The position numbers and the translations under genes are program-made. Source: Conidiobolus incongruus B7586 (lineage: Eukaryota > Entomophthoromycota > Entomophthoromycetes > Entomophthorales > Conidiobolaceae). From it: a stretch of 20,304 nt of DNA. Under the pieces are notes generated by a model that saw only the letters and a program-made list of their open reading frames with translations, was not told the DNA's origin and made no database searches. Location of the stretch: assembly GCA_000697335.1 (NCBI GenBank), contig JNEM01015468.1, forward strand, positions 1 to 20,304. The letters are read 5' to 3'. Shown one piece after another: positions 1 to 10,432 of the stretch (position 1 is the first letter of the stretch; each line of letters begins with the position of its first letter).

Positions 1-293
1 TTTAATTAATAACTAAAATAATTATATATATTAAATTACCTGAAACTATAATATATAATTAAAATATATACTTTAATCATAAATAAATATATTTAGATAT
101 ATTTAGTAAGTTATTAGCAAAAATATTAATATTTAATATTTAACTAGGATGAATTATAAATTTATAGGTTTTTGAGATAAAGGGATATATTTAATAATAT
201 ATAACCATATTTTTTTTCTTTTTTTAATATTATTTTATATAATATTTTATAGATATACTAAATTTTTTTATTAGTATTATTATACCTAAATCC

Positions 294-1297
294 CTCTCTA
301 AAAAAATCTATTTATATATTAATTAGCTTTATAAAGAAGATAAATCAACTTATAATATTATTAGATTTATTAGTGTTAACTAATTTACTATTATTAAAGA
401 TATTAAGAATAATAATAAAAATATATTTAAACTTAAACTTAAGGATATTAAAATTATAGATAAATATAATAAGAAATATATTTATAAATTATTTAATACA
501 AATAAATATAGTATTATTATAGAAATATAATAAGAATTGTAAAACTATATAAAAAATTAATTAATATTAATACTATTATATATACTTTATATTAATATAA
601 ATATCATTTATATTTTAAAAAAAAATATTTTTAATTAAAGAAATTATATTATAAAGTTAAATAAAAGTTTAAATATTATTATTAATATTAAATTACAATT
701 GATTAAAATAAAGTTATTTAATTTAATGAAACAAAAAAATATTTCAATAAATTCAATAAAAAAGTTAAATATTTTAAAAAAAATACAAAACTACTTTGTG
801 ACTATTATGTTAATTTTACCCAAAAGTATAATAATAGGTTAATTATTATTTAAGAATATATCTTATTTTTAAATATAAGATATCTTTATAAAATTAATAA
901 GGGAATTAATATTAAAATATATTAAAGTATTTTAAATAATAAATTGAAAAAAACTATTGAATAATATAAGTTAAACAAATCTGATATTATTTTTTAATAT
1001 GATAATACCTTTTACTATATTATAACTTTTATTACCAAATAACTTAAAAATAGCAAAATAATAGTTATAAAATAGTTTCTTCAATTTTTTAACTTTAACC
1101 TAATTAAATACATTTGGGATTAGCTAAAAAAAACTATTAAAGCTTTCCCTTTAACAAAAGATTTAAATTAATTATTAGAATATATATAAGAAACATAAAA
1201 CAAAATTAACCTTTTTTAGTATAAAAAGTTAGTTAATTCTATACCCCACAAACTTAAAGAAATTAGAAAAGCTAAAGATAGATATAATAAGTTTTAA
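294..1297 (+). pseudogene. Decayed Tc1-like (DD34E) transposase, copy 1
   Basis: Cut-and-paste transposase relic of the Tc1 branch of Tc1/mariner. The second catalytic Asp (DN, 1001-1006) and the position of the final Glu (now Lys, in NFNLIK) are spaced as in DD34E enzymes. The replacements seen here (S to F, D to N, P to L, E to K, W to stop) each need only C-to-T or G-to-A changes. Copy 1 still keeps Gln and Trp-Asp codons (FLQFF, IWD) that became stops or Asn in copy 2, so the two copies decayed separately. Relative to copy 2 one base appears lost between 294 and 1001. The start codon is not visible; the beginning given here is where recognisable homology starts. Confidence 0.8.
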
Positions 1298-1490
1298 TTT
1301 TTTTTTTATCATTAAAAACCTACAAATTTATAACTCACCTTAGGTAAAATTTAAGGGTTTATATTTTAACCAATTAATAACTAAATATCATCATTTAATT
1401 ATATATTTTATTAATAAATATAATAGATTTTAATAATTTAATTTAAATTTATTTTATTAAATATTAATCAAGTTATTAGTAAAAATATAA

Positions 1491-1528
1491 ATGTTTTTGA
1501 TTTTATAATTTACTTTTGTGGGTTAATA
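1491..1528. repeat. Right terminal inverted repeat of Tc1-like copy 1
   Basis: The reverse complement begins TATTAACCCACAAAAG and continues to ATAAAATCAAAAAC. It matches the left repeat of copy 2 (4109-4146) except mainly for transitions, including the terminal base. It is followed by TA at 1529-1530, the usual Tc1/mariner target duplication. Confidence 0.75.
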
Positions 1529-1530
1529 TA

Positions 1531-1584
1531 TTATATATTTATTTTTATTAAAAAAAAATTCCCATTATTTAGAATATTGAGTAA
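1531..1584. mobile_element. Terminal fragment of a second mariner
   Basis: The reverse complement of 1531-1584 begins TTACTC and carries AATAATGGGAATTTTTT, the same terminal repeat that ends the mariner at 4208 and 5513. It then continues roughly collinearly with the inside of that mariner for about 20 bp. A TA follows at 1585-1586. The other side stops exactly at the TA next to the end of Tc1-like copy 1. The simplest reading is that Tc1-like copy 1 jumped into a mariner, whose other part lies left of the window; a chance truncation is the alternative. Confidence 0.55.
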
Positions 1585-1586
1585 TA

Positions 1587-4108
1587 GTAATTAATAACCA
1601 AAAATATTATTATTTAGATTTATATAAAGTACCTAAAATAATTTTTTTAAAATAAAATATTATATTTTTTAAATTGAAAAGAAATATACTTAATTATATT
1701 AAATTATTTTCTCTAATTTGGGTAAATTTAATGATTTTAAAATAATGAAATATTATTTATAAAATTATTATTTATTTATTAATATATAGGAGAAAATTTA
1801 AGTTTTTAAATAATTAATTTAATTTTAATAGGAAATTAATAATGCCTTAAAGGAATTATCAGCCAAGATATTAAGTTTTGAAATTAAATATATAGAAATA
1901 CTATTTATAAATTAAATAAGATTATTGAAATAATTCTTTATTATAATATAATTTATCAATTTATTTAATATAATATTTATATAAATCTAACTTTATAATA
2001 TTTCATAATTTAAAATTTATTTTAATAAATAGATTTTAAACTATCTGCTAGTTTAACTTAACTATTATGTTAAATTATATAATAATTATTTAATTTTAAT
2101 AAAAAAGTATTAAAAAATATAATACTATATATATTACTTGTTAAATAATATTGAAAGCATTTGATTAATTTATATTATTATATTATATATATTTAAAAAT
2201 TTTATAATAATATATTTATTATAAATAATTATATTACTCACAAGTCCTAGTAGATGTTGAGTAAAATTCTAACTCTCTATATATTATCAGTTATTTATTA
2301 AACCTTGAAATAACCTTATTTCATCAAAAATATTAATTTATAATATAAAGGTTATATGTAAAAAAATAATTTAATATTTTTTTTAGAATAAAAGCAATAT
2401 ACTCATAAAAAACTTTAGAAGTAGGTTATATAATTTTATATCCATTATTAGCTTTATTACTATCAATAATAGACCAAATTGATCTAGTAAAAGCTGATTT
2501 CTAATATTAACTTCAGTAAGGATAGATATAAGACTAAAAGAATATATTATTACCAATAAATTGATCTTTGCAATAATAGATTCAAATATCAAGGTTAATA
2601 AAAAATAGATATCAATGTTAACAGTTTGATAGGATTTTTCAAAATAAAAGATATTAAGAATAAAGGAGTTGGAAAATATTTTATATTTTCCAAAGTATAA
2701 AATCAATAGAATGCATACTTCAAATCAATTTAACTCGAAATCATTTAGTTATTCTAAATTGGCTTGACTAATATTAGTTGTTAAAGTATATTAAATTTAT
2801 ATCCTAAATTAGCATACCCATTAATAAATAAATATGAATATATGTATATATATATATAATACTACAATGTAATGTATTATTGGCTTTACTAGAATCTAGG
2901 GTTAAATTAGATATTATTAAGGATCAATAACGTAATGAGATTTATATAATTTGGTATGAATTGTTTCAAACTATAAAGTATCAATTGATTATAATTTATT
3001 ATTTTTATTTAGGTTAATTAATTATGATACATTATAATTACTAAATGGATTAATTAAAATTAAATAAATAATCATTATATATAAATATCTATCTAACTAA
3101 TCTATGATAATATAATTCTAAAATCTTTAACATAAATTTCAATCTATATATAAACATAAGTTTTAAAATTACTTTATAACCTCATTTAGCATAAAATTAT
3201 TACTTGTTTTTCATAATCTATAGTGAAATTAATCTTAATTCCAAAAACATTATAATATATAATAAATAATTTATTTTTATAATGACAATATATTATTCGA
3301 TAACATTATTGTTTTCAAAATATACAAAGCGAAATAATAGAATGTTAAATTTTTGGAAAATTTAGAAAATTAATTTTTTGCCATAATAATATTTTAGCAT
3401 GGTTAATAAAATTGAATATTCTGATATAATTTTCCTTATTTTTTAGTTATTATATTAAATTGATATTTTTGGGATATGGATTTGAAATTGATTCATTTCT
3501 ATTATATTTTAACAATATTTTTGATAATATGAAAGAATTCAAATAAAGAGTTTTAAATAATAATTTTTATTCCAATATTGTGTGAGTTTCATTATATTTA
3601 TTTTTTGAAATAAGATAGTTTGGAATTGAATTTAGTTATTATAATTATATAGTATATAATATAACTTTTTTATAATATTTATCAATATTTTATTAATAAT
3701 TAATGGGTTATCAAATAATTTTATTACAGTATGTTATGTTATCAATATTTGATTTAATGAGTTTTTTTATTTTTTATAATAAATGGTATTTTAATAGCAA
3801 AAAAAATTATAAGGTATTTGAAATTATATCATTATATGAAGTTTATAATAATTTTTAGAAATAAATATATAACTATTAAACTTAAGATTGCTATTATTTT
3901 ATTTGGCAATATAATCAAAATTTTGAAACTTTTTTATTATTTCAAGTATTGGTTAAATAATTAATTAAAATTAAAACAAATTTTATTTTCTAAGATTTAA
4001 TAAAGATCATATACTATTTTAAATTAAAAATAACTTTATATTTTATCAAAAGCAATATATATTTTTTATAATATTAATTAAATTATATTTTATTAATATT
4101 AATTGATA
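1587..4108. other. AT-rich gene-free stretch between the two Tc1-like copies
   Basis: About 2.5 kb of very AT-rich sequence with stops in all frames. Apart from the possible retroelement trace at about 2240-2706, I see no gene, RNA or clear repeat. Short palindromes (for example TGAAATAA/TTATTTCA at 2306-2323) are what such composition gives by chance. Confidence 0.6.
2240..2706 (-). mobile_element. Possible Ty1/copia-like retroelement fossil (weak)
   Basis: On the minus strand 2383-2706 reads as a 107-residue stretch that weakly resembles the RNase H part of a copia-type polyprotein (a NLLVI...LTEV block where the family has NLVALSS...ALTEA). Just downstream on the same strand, near 2240-2275, a somewhat more complex motif (GTTAGAATTTTACTCAACA) has the look of a copia LTR edge. 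Order and strand agree with a 3' pol end followed by an LTR. No second LTR, other domain or target duplication is seen. If real it is an old, heavily broken remnant; the open stretch could equally be chance. Confidence 0.2.
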
Positions 4109-4146
4109 CATTAACCCACAAAAGTGAGTTATAAAATCAAAAATAT
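4109..4146. repeat. Left terminal inverted repeat of Tc1-like copy 2
   Basis: Begins CATTAACCCACAAAAGTGAG and ends in ATAAAATCAAAAATAT. It pairs with 6949-6986. The nine mismatches are all C/T or A/G, so this pair alone shows the transition bias. Confidence 0.8.
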
Positions 4147-4207
4147 ATATATATTAATTAATAACTAAAACAATTGTATATATTAGATTACTTGAAATTA
4201 TAATATA

Positions 4208-5513
4208 TTACTCTGCATTTTTAATAATGGGAATTTTTTGCAATTAAAAATAAATAAACATTTGAATATATGATATATAAAAATAAATATATAATATAAA
4301 TTTAATAGTTTTTTTTATTATTAATAACTCTTTGCTATACTTTTAGCAAACTTCTAACACTTAAAAAACAGTTTTTTTTATTAAGGACTAAAATTTGATG
4401 TTTCATAAACCAATTAAATTTTCTTGTAGAAATTTTCTTTCTTGTAAGCTGGTTTTTTAATTGCTTAAAGTAATTATAATCATATAGGTTATAATCAGGG
4501 GAATATATTGGATATGGTATTTTTTTCCAGTTATTTTTAATTAGAAAGTTTTTTACAGCTTTAAATTTATATATTTTTTAATTATCATGCAAAATAATAG
4601 GTTTTCTCAAATTATATTGAGAACACCAATTAGAAATACTTTTATTTAAAAAAACAATATATAATTTATTATTAATTGATTTTCCTTCAGGAACTAAATA
4701 AGAATAGCATATATCATTATAATCTATTACAATAATTAACATTTGTTTATTAATAAAATGTTTATTTAAAGGGATTTGTAGAGGGGGTAGATTTAACTTA
4801 ATCTAGTATCTTGATTTGTGTTTTAATAAAGGATTATATATAAAGATCTAAGATTCATCAATTATAATTATTTACTGTAAAAATCTAGGTTTCTAGTAAT
4901 ATTTCAATAAGTTTTGTTTAACAATAGCTACTCTAGCTTTTTTTTAAGCTTTAGTTAAATTATAAAGTATTTATTTTGTATTTTTATTTATTAATTTTAG
5001 TTTAAACTTTAAAATATATAAAATACTTATAAAACTAATATTAAAGTGCTTAGATAATTCTCTAGCTAAAATAAAAAGGTACTTTTTAATATATTTTTTC
5101 ACACTATTTATAATTGAAAAAATAACAGTTAAAGTTAATTTTTTAGATTTTAACAAGTTTTGAATAGTTTCTCTTTTAGCTTTAAAGTAATTTACCTAGC
5201 AATAAATTGTTAATTTAGATAATACTTCATTATTAAAAGCTGCTTATAAATTTTAAATAATTTTAAAGGGTTTATGGTTAAGTTTTACTAATACCAAAAT
5301 AAAAAACTTTTGATGATTACTATTTGGTTTAAGTATAATTAAATTAAACAACCAATTTTAAAAAGTTAATTTTTTAATTAAAAAAACTAATATATATATA
5401 TTAAAAATATATAATTTCTTATTAATTTTATATATATTTATTTATTTCAAATTAATAATATGTTTGAAAAATCAGAAATTAAAAAATTTCCCATTATTTT
5501 AAATATAAAGTAA
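4208..5513 (-). mobile_element. Mariner DNA transposon (1306 bp) nested in Tc1-like copy 2
   Basis: Inverted ends 4208-4239 and 5482-5513 share TTACT(C/T)T...AATAATGGGAA followed by a T run. TA duplications flank it at 4206-4207 and 5514-5515. Across the insertion the flanks rejoin to match the uninterrupted copy 1 (positions about 45-75), which fixes both borders to the base. Length, ends, TA target and a 345-codon frame on the minus strand are all classic mariner. All structural parts are present, but the transposase frame is closed by many stops, so the element is non-autonomous now. Confidence 0.9.
4302..5336 (-). pseudogene. Mariner transposase (DD34D) with an unbroken frame but 11 in-frame stops
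   Basis: The minus-strand frame from 5336 to the TAA at 4302-4304 is exactly 345 codons, the normal mariner length, with no frameshift. The start codon position now reads ATA. Parts in order: N-terminal helix-turn-helix ending AAFNNEVLSKLTIYC-stop-VNYFKAKRETIQ (family AAFG..ALS..TVYRW...F..G), second helix-turn-helix ARELSKHFNISFISI, first catalytic Asp in IIIIDES, second in IILHDN, third in SPDYNLYDYNYF. The last two are separated by 34 residues (DD34D). The C-terminus LLKV-stop-QRVINN matches LP.RWQ.VI.N. I count 11 in-frame stops, all TAA or TAG and none TGA. At least the ones in YC*V, DES*I and KV*Q sit where family members have Trp. This suits G-to-A at TpG and C-to-T at CpA. Confidence 0.87.
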
Positions 5514-5753
5514 TATAATTAAGGTATATTATTTAATAATAAATAAATATATTTAATTATATATAATAAATTATTAGCAAAAATATTAACCTTTAATATT
5601 TAACTAAGGTAAATTATAAATTTACAAGTTTTTGAGATAAAAGGATATATTTAACAATATATAACTATATCTTTTTTCTCTCTTTGCTATTATTTTATAT
5701 TATATTTTACAGATATACTAAATTTTTTTATTAGTATTATTATATTTAAATCC

Positions 5754-6757
5754 CTCTCTAAAAAAATCTACTTGTGTATTAATTAACTTTATAAAAAAAG
5801 TAAATTAACTTGTAATATTGCTAGAATTACTAGTGTTAGTTAGTTTACTATAGTTAAAACTATTAAGAATAATAATAAAGAAACATTTAAACTTAAATTT
5901 AAGTATGTTAAAATTATAGATAAATATAATAAGCAATATATTTATAGGTTAGTTAGTACAGGTAAATATAATACTACTATAGAAATATAACAGGAATTAT
6001 AAAACTATACAGGAATATTAGTTAGCACTGATATTATTATATATATTTTATGTTAACATAGATACCACTTATGCTTTAAGAAAAAACACCCCCAACTAAA
6101 AAAATCCCACTGTAAAACTAAGTAAGAGTTTAAATATTGCTACTAATATTAAACTAAAACTAATTAAAGTATAGTTATTTAGATTAATATAATAAAAATA
6201 TATTTTAGTAGATTTAATAAAAAAGCTAAATGCTTTAGAAAAGATATAGAACTACTTTATAACTATTATATTAATTTTACCCAAAAGTACAATAGTAGGT
6301 TAATTATTATTTAAGGATATATGTTGTTTTTAGGTATAAAGTATCTTTGTAAAGTTAATAAAGGAATTAATACTAAAATATACTAAAGCATTTTAAATAA
6401 AAAATTGAAAAAAACCATTGAATAATATAAGTTAAAAAAATTTAATATTATTTTCCAGCAAGATAATACCTTTTGTTATACTATAGCTTTTACTACCAAA
6501 TAACTTAAAAATAACAAAATAACAGTTATAAAGTGGTTTCTTTAATTTTTTAACTTTAATTTAATTAAACACCTTTAAAATTAGTTAAAAAAAGTTATTA
6601 AAGTTTCCCCCTATTAAAAAATTTAAATCAACTTTAAAAATATGTTTAAAGAGTATAGAACAAGATTAACCCTTTTTAATGTAAAAAGTTAATTGATTCT
6701 ATACCCTACAAACTTAAAGAGGTTAAAAAAGCTAAAGGTAGATATACTAAGTTTTAA
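5754..6757 (+). pseudogene. Decayed Tc1-like (DD34E) transposase, copy 2
   Basis: Reads from an N-terminal paired-type helix-turn-helix (CNIARITSVS-stop-FTIVKTI), through YIYRLVSTGKYNTT and NYTGILVSTD, to the second catalytic block IIFQQDNT (DN at 6462-6467), then NFNLIKHL where SPDLNPIEHLW is expected, and a tail KLKEVKKAKGRYTKF ending at 6755-6757. The spacing from the Asp to the position of the final Glu (now Lys) is 34 residues. Most damage is point transitions. Relative to copy 1 one base is missing around 6600-6670, which shifts the C-terminal tail. Copy 2 keeps more C and G than copy 1 at many sites, and copy 1 at others. Confidence 0.82.
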
Positions 6758-6948
6758 TTTTTTTTATCACCAAAAACCTATAAATTTATAAATCACCTTA
6801 GGTAAAATTTAAAGGTTTATATTTTAATCAATTAATAACTAAATATCATTATTTAATGATATATATAATTAATAAATATAATAGATTTTAATTATTTAAT
6901 TTAAATTTATTTCATTAAATATTAATTAAGTTATTAGTAAAAATATAA

Positions 6949-6986
6949 GTGTTTTTGATTTTATAACTTACTTTCACAAGTTAGTG
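6949..6986. repeat. Right terminal inverted repeat of Tc1-like copy 2
   Basis: The reverse complement begins CACTAACTTGTGAAAGTAAG and continues TTATAAAATCAAAAACAC. It is the partner of 4109-4146 and is followed by the TA duplication at 6987-6988. Confidence 0.8.
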
Positions 6987-6988
6987 TA

Positions 6989-7851
6989 TTTTTAATTTTA
7001 ATTTGTAATTAATTTGAATAATAGAATAACAAAACTAAAACAGTATCTTATTTAAGTTAATTATAACTTTAAATAATAATATGATAATAATAAAATTTAT
7101 ATAATAGATAATGGATTTAAGAATTAAAAAATATATATTTAAAATTGAAAAATTTTGAATTTATAAACAGATAATAAATTTTTAAGTTATTTTTTATAAT
7201 AACTTTTATTATAATCATTAATTATAAATATCAATATATTATATATTTTCCCAAATTATTTATTATTTTATTTATCATAGTTATTATTTAAAAGTATAAA
7301 ATAATTATATAATTATATATAATAATTTTAACTAAAGTGGATAAATTATTATAAGTCTAAATATATTTTATATATATAAGGGATTTATTGGTTAATAAAA
7401 ATTAATAAATTAGGTAATATTTAATTTGATTTTAATTAAAGTAAAATACTTGATAATTAAAAAATTATTATATTATTTAAACTTTTAAAATAATATACAA
7501 TAATATAAATTATATTAATTAATATTAAAAAGTTTTAATATATTACTTCAAAGTTGAGTTATTTATTGCTTTTTTAATAATAAGGTAATATTATATAATA
7601 TACTATTCAAAAATTTTAGAAAATATCTCTGATTAAATACAATATTATGATAATACTTGTAATTATTTTATTAAATAATTGAGAGAATTAGTTGAAAAAT
7701 AATAATATCCTAAATTTAATTCACATATATTCAGATGAAACACTAACAAAATTTATTTTATCAAAAATAGAAATATCATATTAATTAAATAAATAATTCA
7801 ATTAAAATTTTGATGATTTTATTATAAGTAAAGATAAATAAAAACTTTAAA
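6989..7851. other. AT-rich spacer between transposon and regulator gene
   Basis: No frame of useful length, no repeat family and no RNA gene can be seen. Its right edge is the 3' flank of the minus-strand regulator; AATAAA on the minus strand at 7818-7823, about 30 bases past the stop, is a plausible poly(A) signal. Confidence 0.5.
7818..7823 (-). terminator. Candidate poly(A) signal of the zinc-cluster gene
   Basis: AATAAA on the minus strand about 30 bases beyond the stop codon. In DNA this AT-rich the hexamer is common, so only its position supports it. Confidence 0.3.
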
Positions 7852-9614
7852 TTAATCCATTTCTGTTTTAACCTTTGGATGTGATAAATGCCTTAAATTC
7901 ACAGTATACGCATATTTGAAATGTTGACCACTAACAAGATCATATAACCCTTTAGTAATAGGCCATACATTGGATAATATTTTAAGCTTGTTAACAGCGT
8001 GAACAAGTCTCGTACTATACAAAAAGCTACCTCGACTAACAAAGCTTTGCACAACAATAAAATACACATAGGTAATTTTGACTTCGGCCAATTCTAAAGG
8101 GTGAAAGACAACATTCACAGAATCCATCGGCGAAGGTGGGGGTGTCATTGCGGAGAATTGATCGATTCCAAATTTCGGAGCATCTCGATTCACAAAGGCA
8201 AGTGCCTTCTCACATATCATCAATCGAGAATTTCGAAGGTTCATAAGTTCTTCAACCACATCAGGGATTTCATGGTTTTGATAATACTGGCTTTTAGAGA
8301 TGAGATCTCCCAAGTCACATAGATATAATTTTAAAAAGTAATAACAGAAAGATAATATGATTTTAGCATTATGATTTGGATCATGAGAAGGGCTTGGATC
8401 ACTTAATATATTAGATGGAAGAAAAGATATTGTGGATTTCGAAGCGAAAGTTAAAATTGTCCGTAATGTACTAGTATGCTCCAAATCTATCGGCGGTATA
8501 TTCGGGTCCGAAATACATATTTTAATATGGTTTTGTATATTAACTATATTTATCATATAATCTGATAAATATAGATATAACAACATTACATGCGTCCAGA
8601 ATTTCGCATTTTGAATAGAGCTATCCACATATGTAGTATCTAAATTTATACTAGCGAGATAATTCTTATTCACTCTAAAATTAGGCACTTTGTAAGTAAA
8701 AGATATTCGATTATCGACAACAGAGCACATAAAACCGACAGCACATTTTTCTAGTTTAGTTAAGACAGGCTCGTTTGACTGATTTATCGCTTCAATATCA
8801 AAAACATTTAGCATATGACCCATTTGTATACATTTTGCTACCCGCATTCTTACTGGGGGTGATAAGTATTGAGACTCAATACCACATATTAGAAGAAGAG
8901 CTTGAAGTAGTTCTAAACTTGGAATGTCGTTGTTGGAAAAGTAATGACAAGCTAGTTTATAAAAGTAGAGATCATCAAGATCAACAGGCTTGTGTGGACT
9001 TTGTAAATTAGAGAGTAATAACTGAGTTCGGAATAAAATAGCTATCAAAAGAGGATTATTATCCACAGAACACTTGGAGAGTCGATATATCTTATCTATA
9101 TTAATAAAAGGGTGAGTTGGATAAATATTGTTAACAAAGATTTCGACCATTTGTTCTGCCATACTATAAGGGACTAAAATTGTATTAAATAAATAAATAA
9201 AACAATTAAAATAAAAATAAAAAAGTACTTACAAACTTTGTTTCTCTTAGTTGGAAAGTTTAAAGTATTTAAATTTAAATAAACAAAACCCAAGTCATCT
9301 TGTAAAAAATATTGTAAATTTTTAAATTCATTTTCGTTGGTTATCCAATTTAAAACCCGTTCCTTGGTACCTCTCTTTATTAGAGACGCTTTATCGACAA
9401 TATCCATTAAATTTTCAAATTTTTTAACACAGTTATCAAATTTGTTAGTGATAATATGGTGATAAGGTCGCTTGCCCTCGGGATTATAATTATAAATACA
9501 TTCCACATTCATTTGAACGCACCGACTACATTGCTTAAGCCTATCACATTTTCGCTTCAGTCTTACGCACCGGGCGCAGCTGTACTTATGAACTGGTAAA
9601 TTTGATGAATCCAA
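7852..9614 (-). CDS. Zn2Cys6 zinc-cluster transcription factor, two exons, start codon uncertain
   Basis: Exon 1 is 9233-9614 and exon 2 is 7852-9173, joined over a 59-bp intron (9174-9232, donor GTAAGT, acceptor TTTTAG); together 568 codons including the stop. The zinc cluster is complete: Cys 13, 16, 23, 29, 32 and 39 (C-x2-C-x6-C-x5-C-x2-C-x6-C) with the basic stretch VRLKRK between. The region from about residue 136 (MVEIFVNNIYPTHPFI) onward, with LQALLLICGIES and a later CSVVDNRISF block, resembles the fungal-specific regulatory domain of such activators. A proline-rich TPPPSP lies at 471-476. The family binds DNA in the nucleus and regulates transcription; target and ligand cannot be told. 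The frame has no ATG upstream of the cluster: it opens after a TAA at 9624-9626, and residue 1 used here is a TTG (9612-9614). A remote 5' exon, near-cognate initiation or loss of the start are all possible. Confidence 0.85.
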
Positions 9615-10406
9615 TTTGAAGAATTATATATAAATAAATAAATAAATAAAACTATAATAAAAGTGAAAGAATTAAAAATACATCAATATCAAAAATCAAG
9701 AGCAATTAAAAAACAAACACCAATTAATAATTTCTTCAAATTTAAATTTAGAATTAATAAAATGCAATCCAGAATTGATTAATATAGAGATGATTTCATT
9801 TATTCACAATAATTTTTTTCCTTGATTTAGGATTCGGACTTCCCAAAGTTAATTATTCTATTTCTGGTAGTCATATAATTTTATTGAATAAAATTTGTAA
9901 ATTTTTTTCAACTTGTTATGAACAAAATTTAAGCATATTTGATACATATTAACAAATATTTATTCATTAACTATCAAGTTTTAAAAACTAATAAAGGCAG
10001 AATTCTAGAGTTGACTATATAATACTAGACCTCCTTAGAATGTTAACTCGGATCTCTTGCTTTTAAACTTTAATTAGTTTTAGATTATCCCAGATCTTGA
10101 GCCGCAATTGCAACAAAATAATTGGATATATGGGTAAATATTGGCTAATGATATGACCTTCAGAGATCTAATAAAAAAAATTTAATGAGAAAAAAAATTA
10201 AAAAAATATTTTATTAAAAAAGTAATTAAATTTAAAAATATATAAAATCAAACTATTTGACCGAATTTTTATAGATAAAAATTAATTTTAATAAAATGAT
10301 ACAAGTAATATATCAAAAAAAATTTTTTTTAACATTATATCATTATATTTAGATTTTTAATAATAAAAATAAAATTTAAAAATTTTATCAATTAATTTTA
10401 TTTAAA

Positions 10407-10432
10407 ATATATATATATATATATATATATAT
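10407..10432. repeat. (AT)13 microsatellite
   Basis: Thirteen uninterrupted AT units inside the AT desert, the longest perfect dinucleotide run seen in the window. Confidence 0.9.

Larger units (their letters stand above)
1..1528 (+). mobile_element. Tc1-like DNA transposon, copy 1, left end cut by the window
   Basis: Base 1 aligns with base 4153 of copy 2, so only about 44 bp of the left end lies outside the window; the implied full length (about 1572 bp) agrees with copy 2 (1570 bp without its insert). The right terminal repeat is 1491-1528, followed by a TA at 1529-1530. The transposase relic reads on the plus strand from about 294 to a TAA at 1295-1297. Recognisable parts are VSTGK-like sequence in the N-terminal helix-turn-helix region, the decayed first catalytic block (FNET where WSDET is usual), a DN at 1001-1006 as second catalytic Asp, NFNLIKYIWD for the family's SPDLNPIEHLW, and a C-terminus NSIPHKLKEIRKAK matching the usual S-P-RL-V-KAKG tail. 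It is full of stops and differs from copy 2 by one single-base indel early in the frame. It cannot encode an active enzyme. Confidence 0.85.
4109..6986 (+). mobile_element. Tc1-like DNA transposon, copy 2, complete but dead and split by a mariner
   Basis: Terminal inverted repeats at 4109-4146 and 6949-6986 are flanked by TA target duplications (4107-4108 and 6987-6988). Removing the mariner and one copy of its TA (1308 bp) leaves 1570 bp, normal for Tc1-like elements. The two terminal repeats differ at 9 of 38 positions, all transitions. The body aligns with copy 1 end to end: 181-420 against 5641-5880 gives by hand about 29 transitions and 5 transversions. The family is set by the transposase relic at 5754-6757. 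The mariner went in afterwards, since copy 1 is uninterrupted at that site. Confidence 0.88.

Noticed and set aside
2383-2706. A real 107-residue host protein on the minus strand
   Set aside because: Composition is as AT-rich as the surroundings, no ATG-led conserved product is recognised, and a faint retroelement likeness explains it better.
4971-5156. A separate small gene of 61 codons on the minus strand
   Set aside because: It is the second helix-turn-helix part of the mariner transposase, bounded by two of its in-frame stops.
8101-9011. Plus-strand open frames opposite the zinc-cluster gene
   Set aside because: They are shadows of the minus-strand coding sequence, with no recognisable product.
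9825-9845. Box B-like sequence on the minus strand (AGTCCGAATCC)
   Set aside because: No T stem and no box A at a suitable distance; a chance match.
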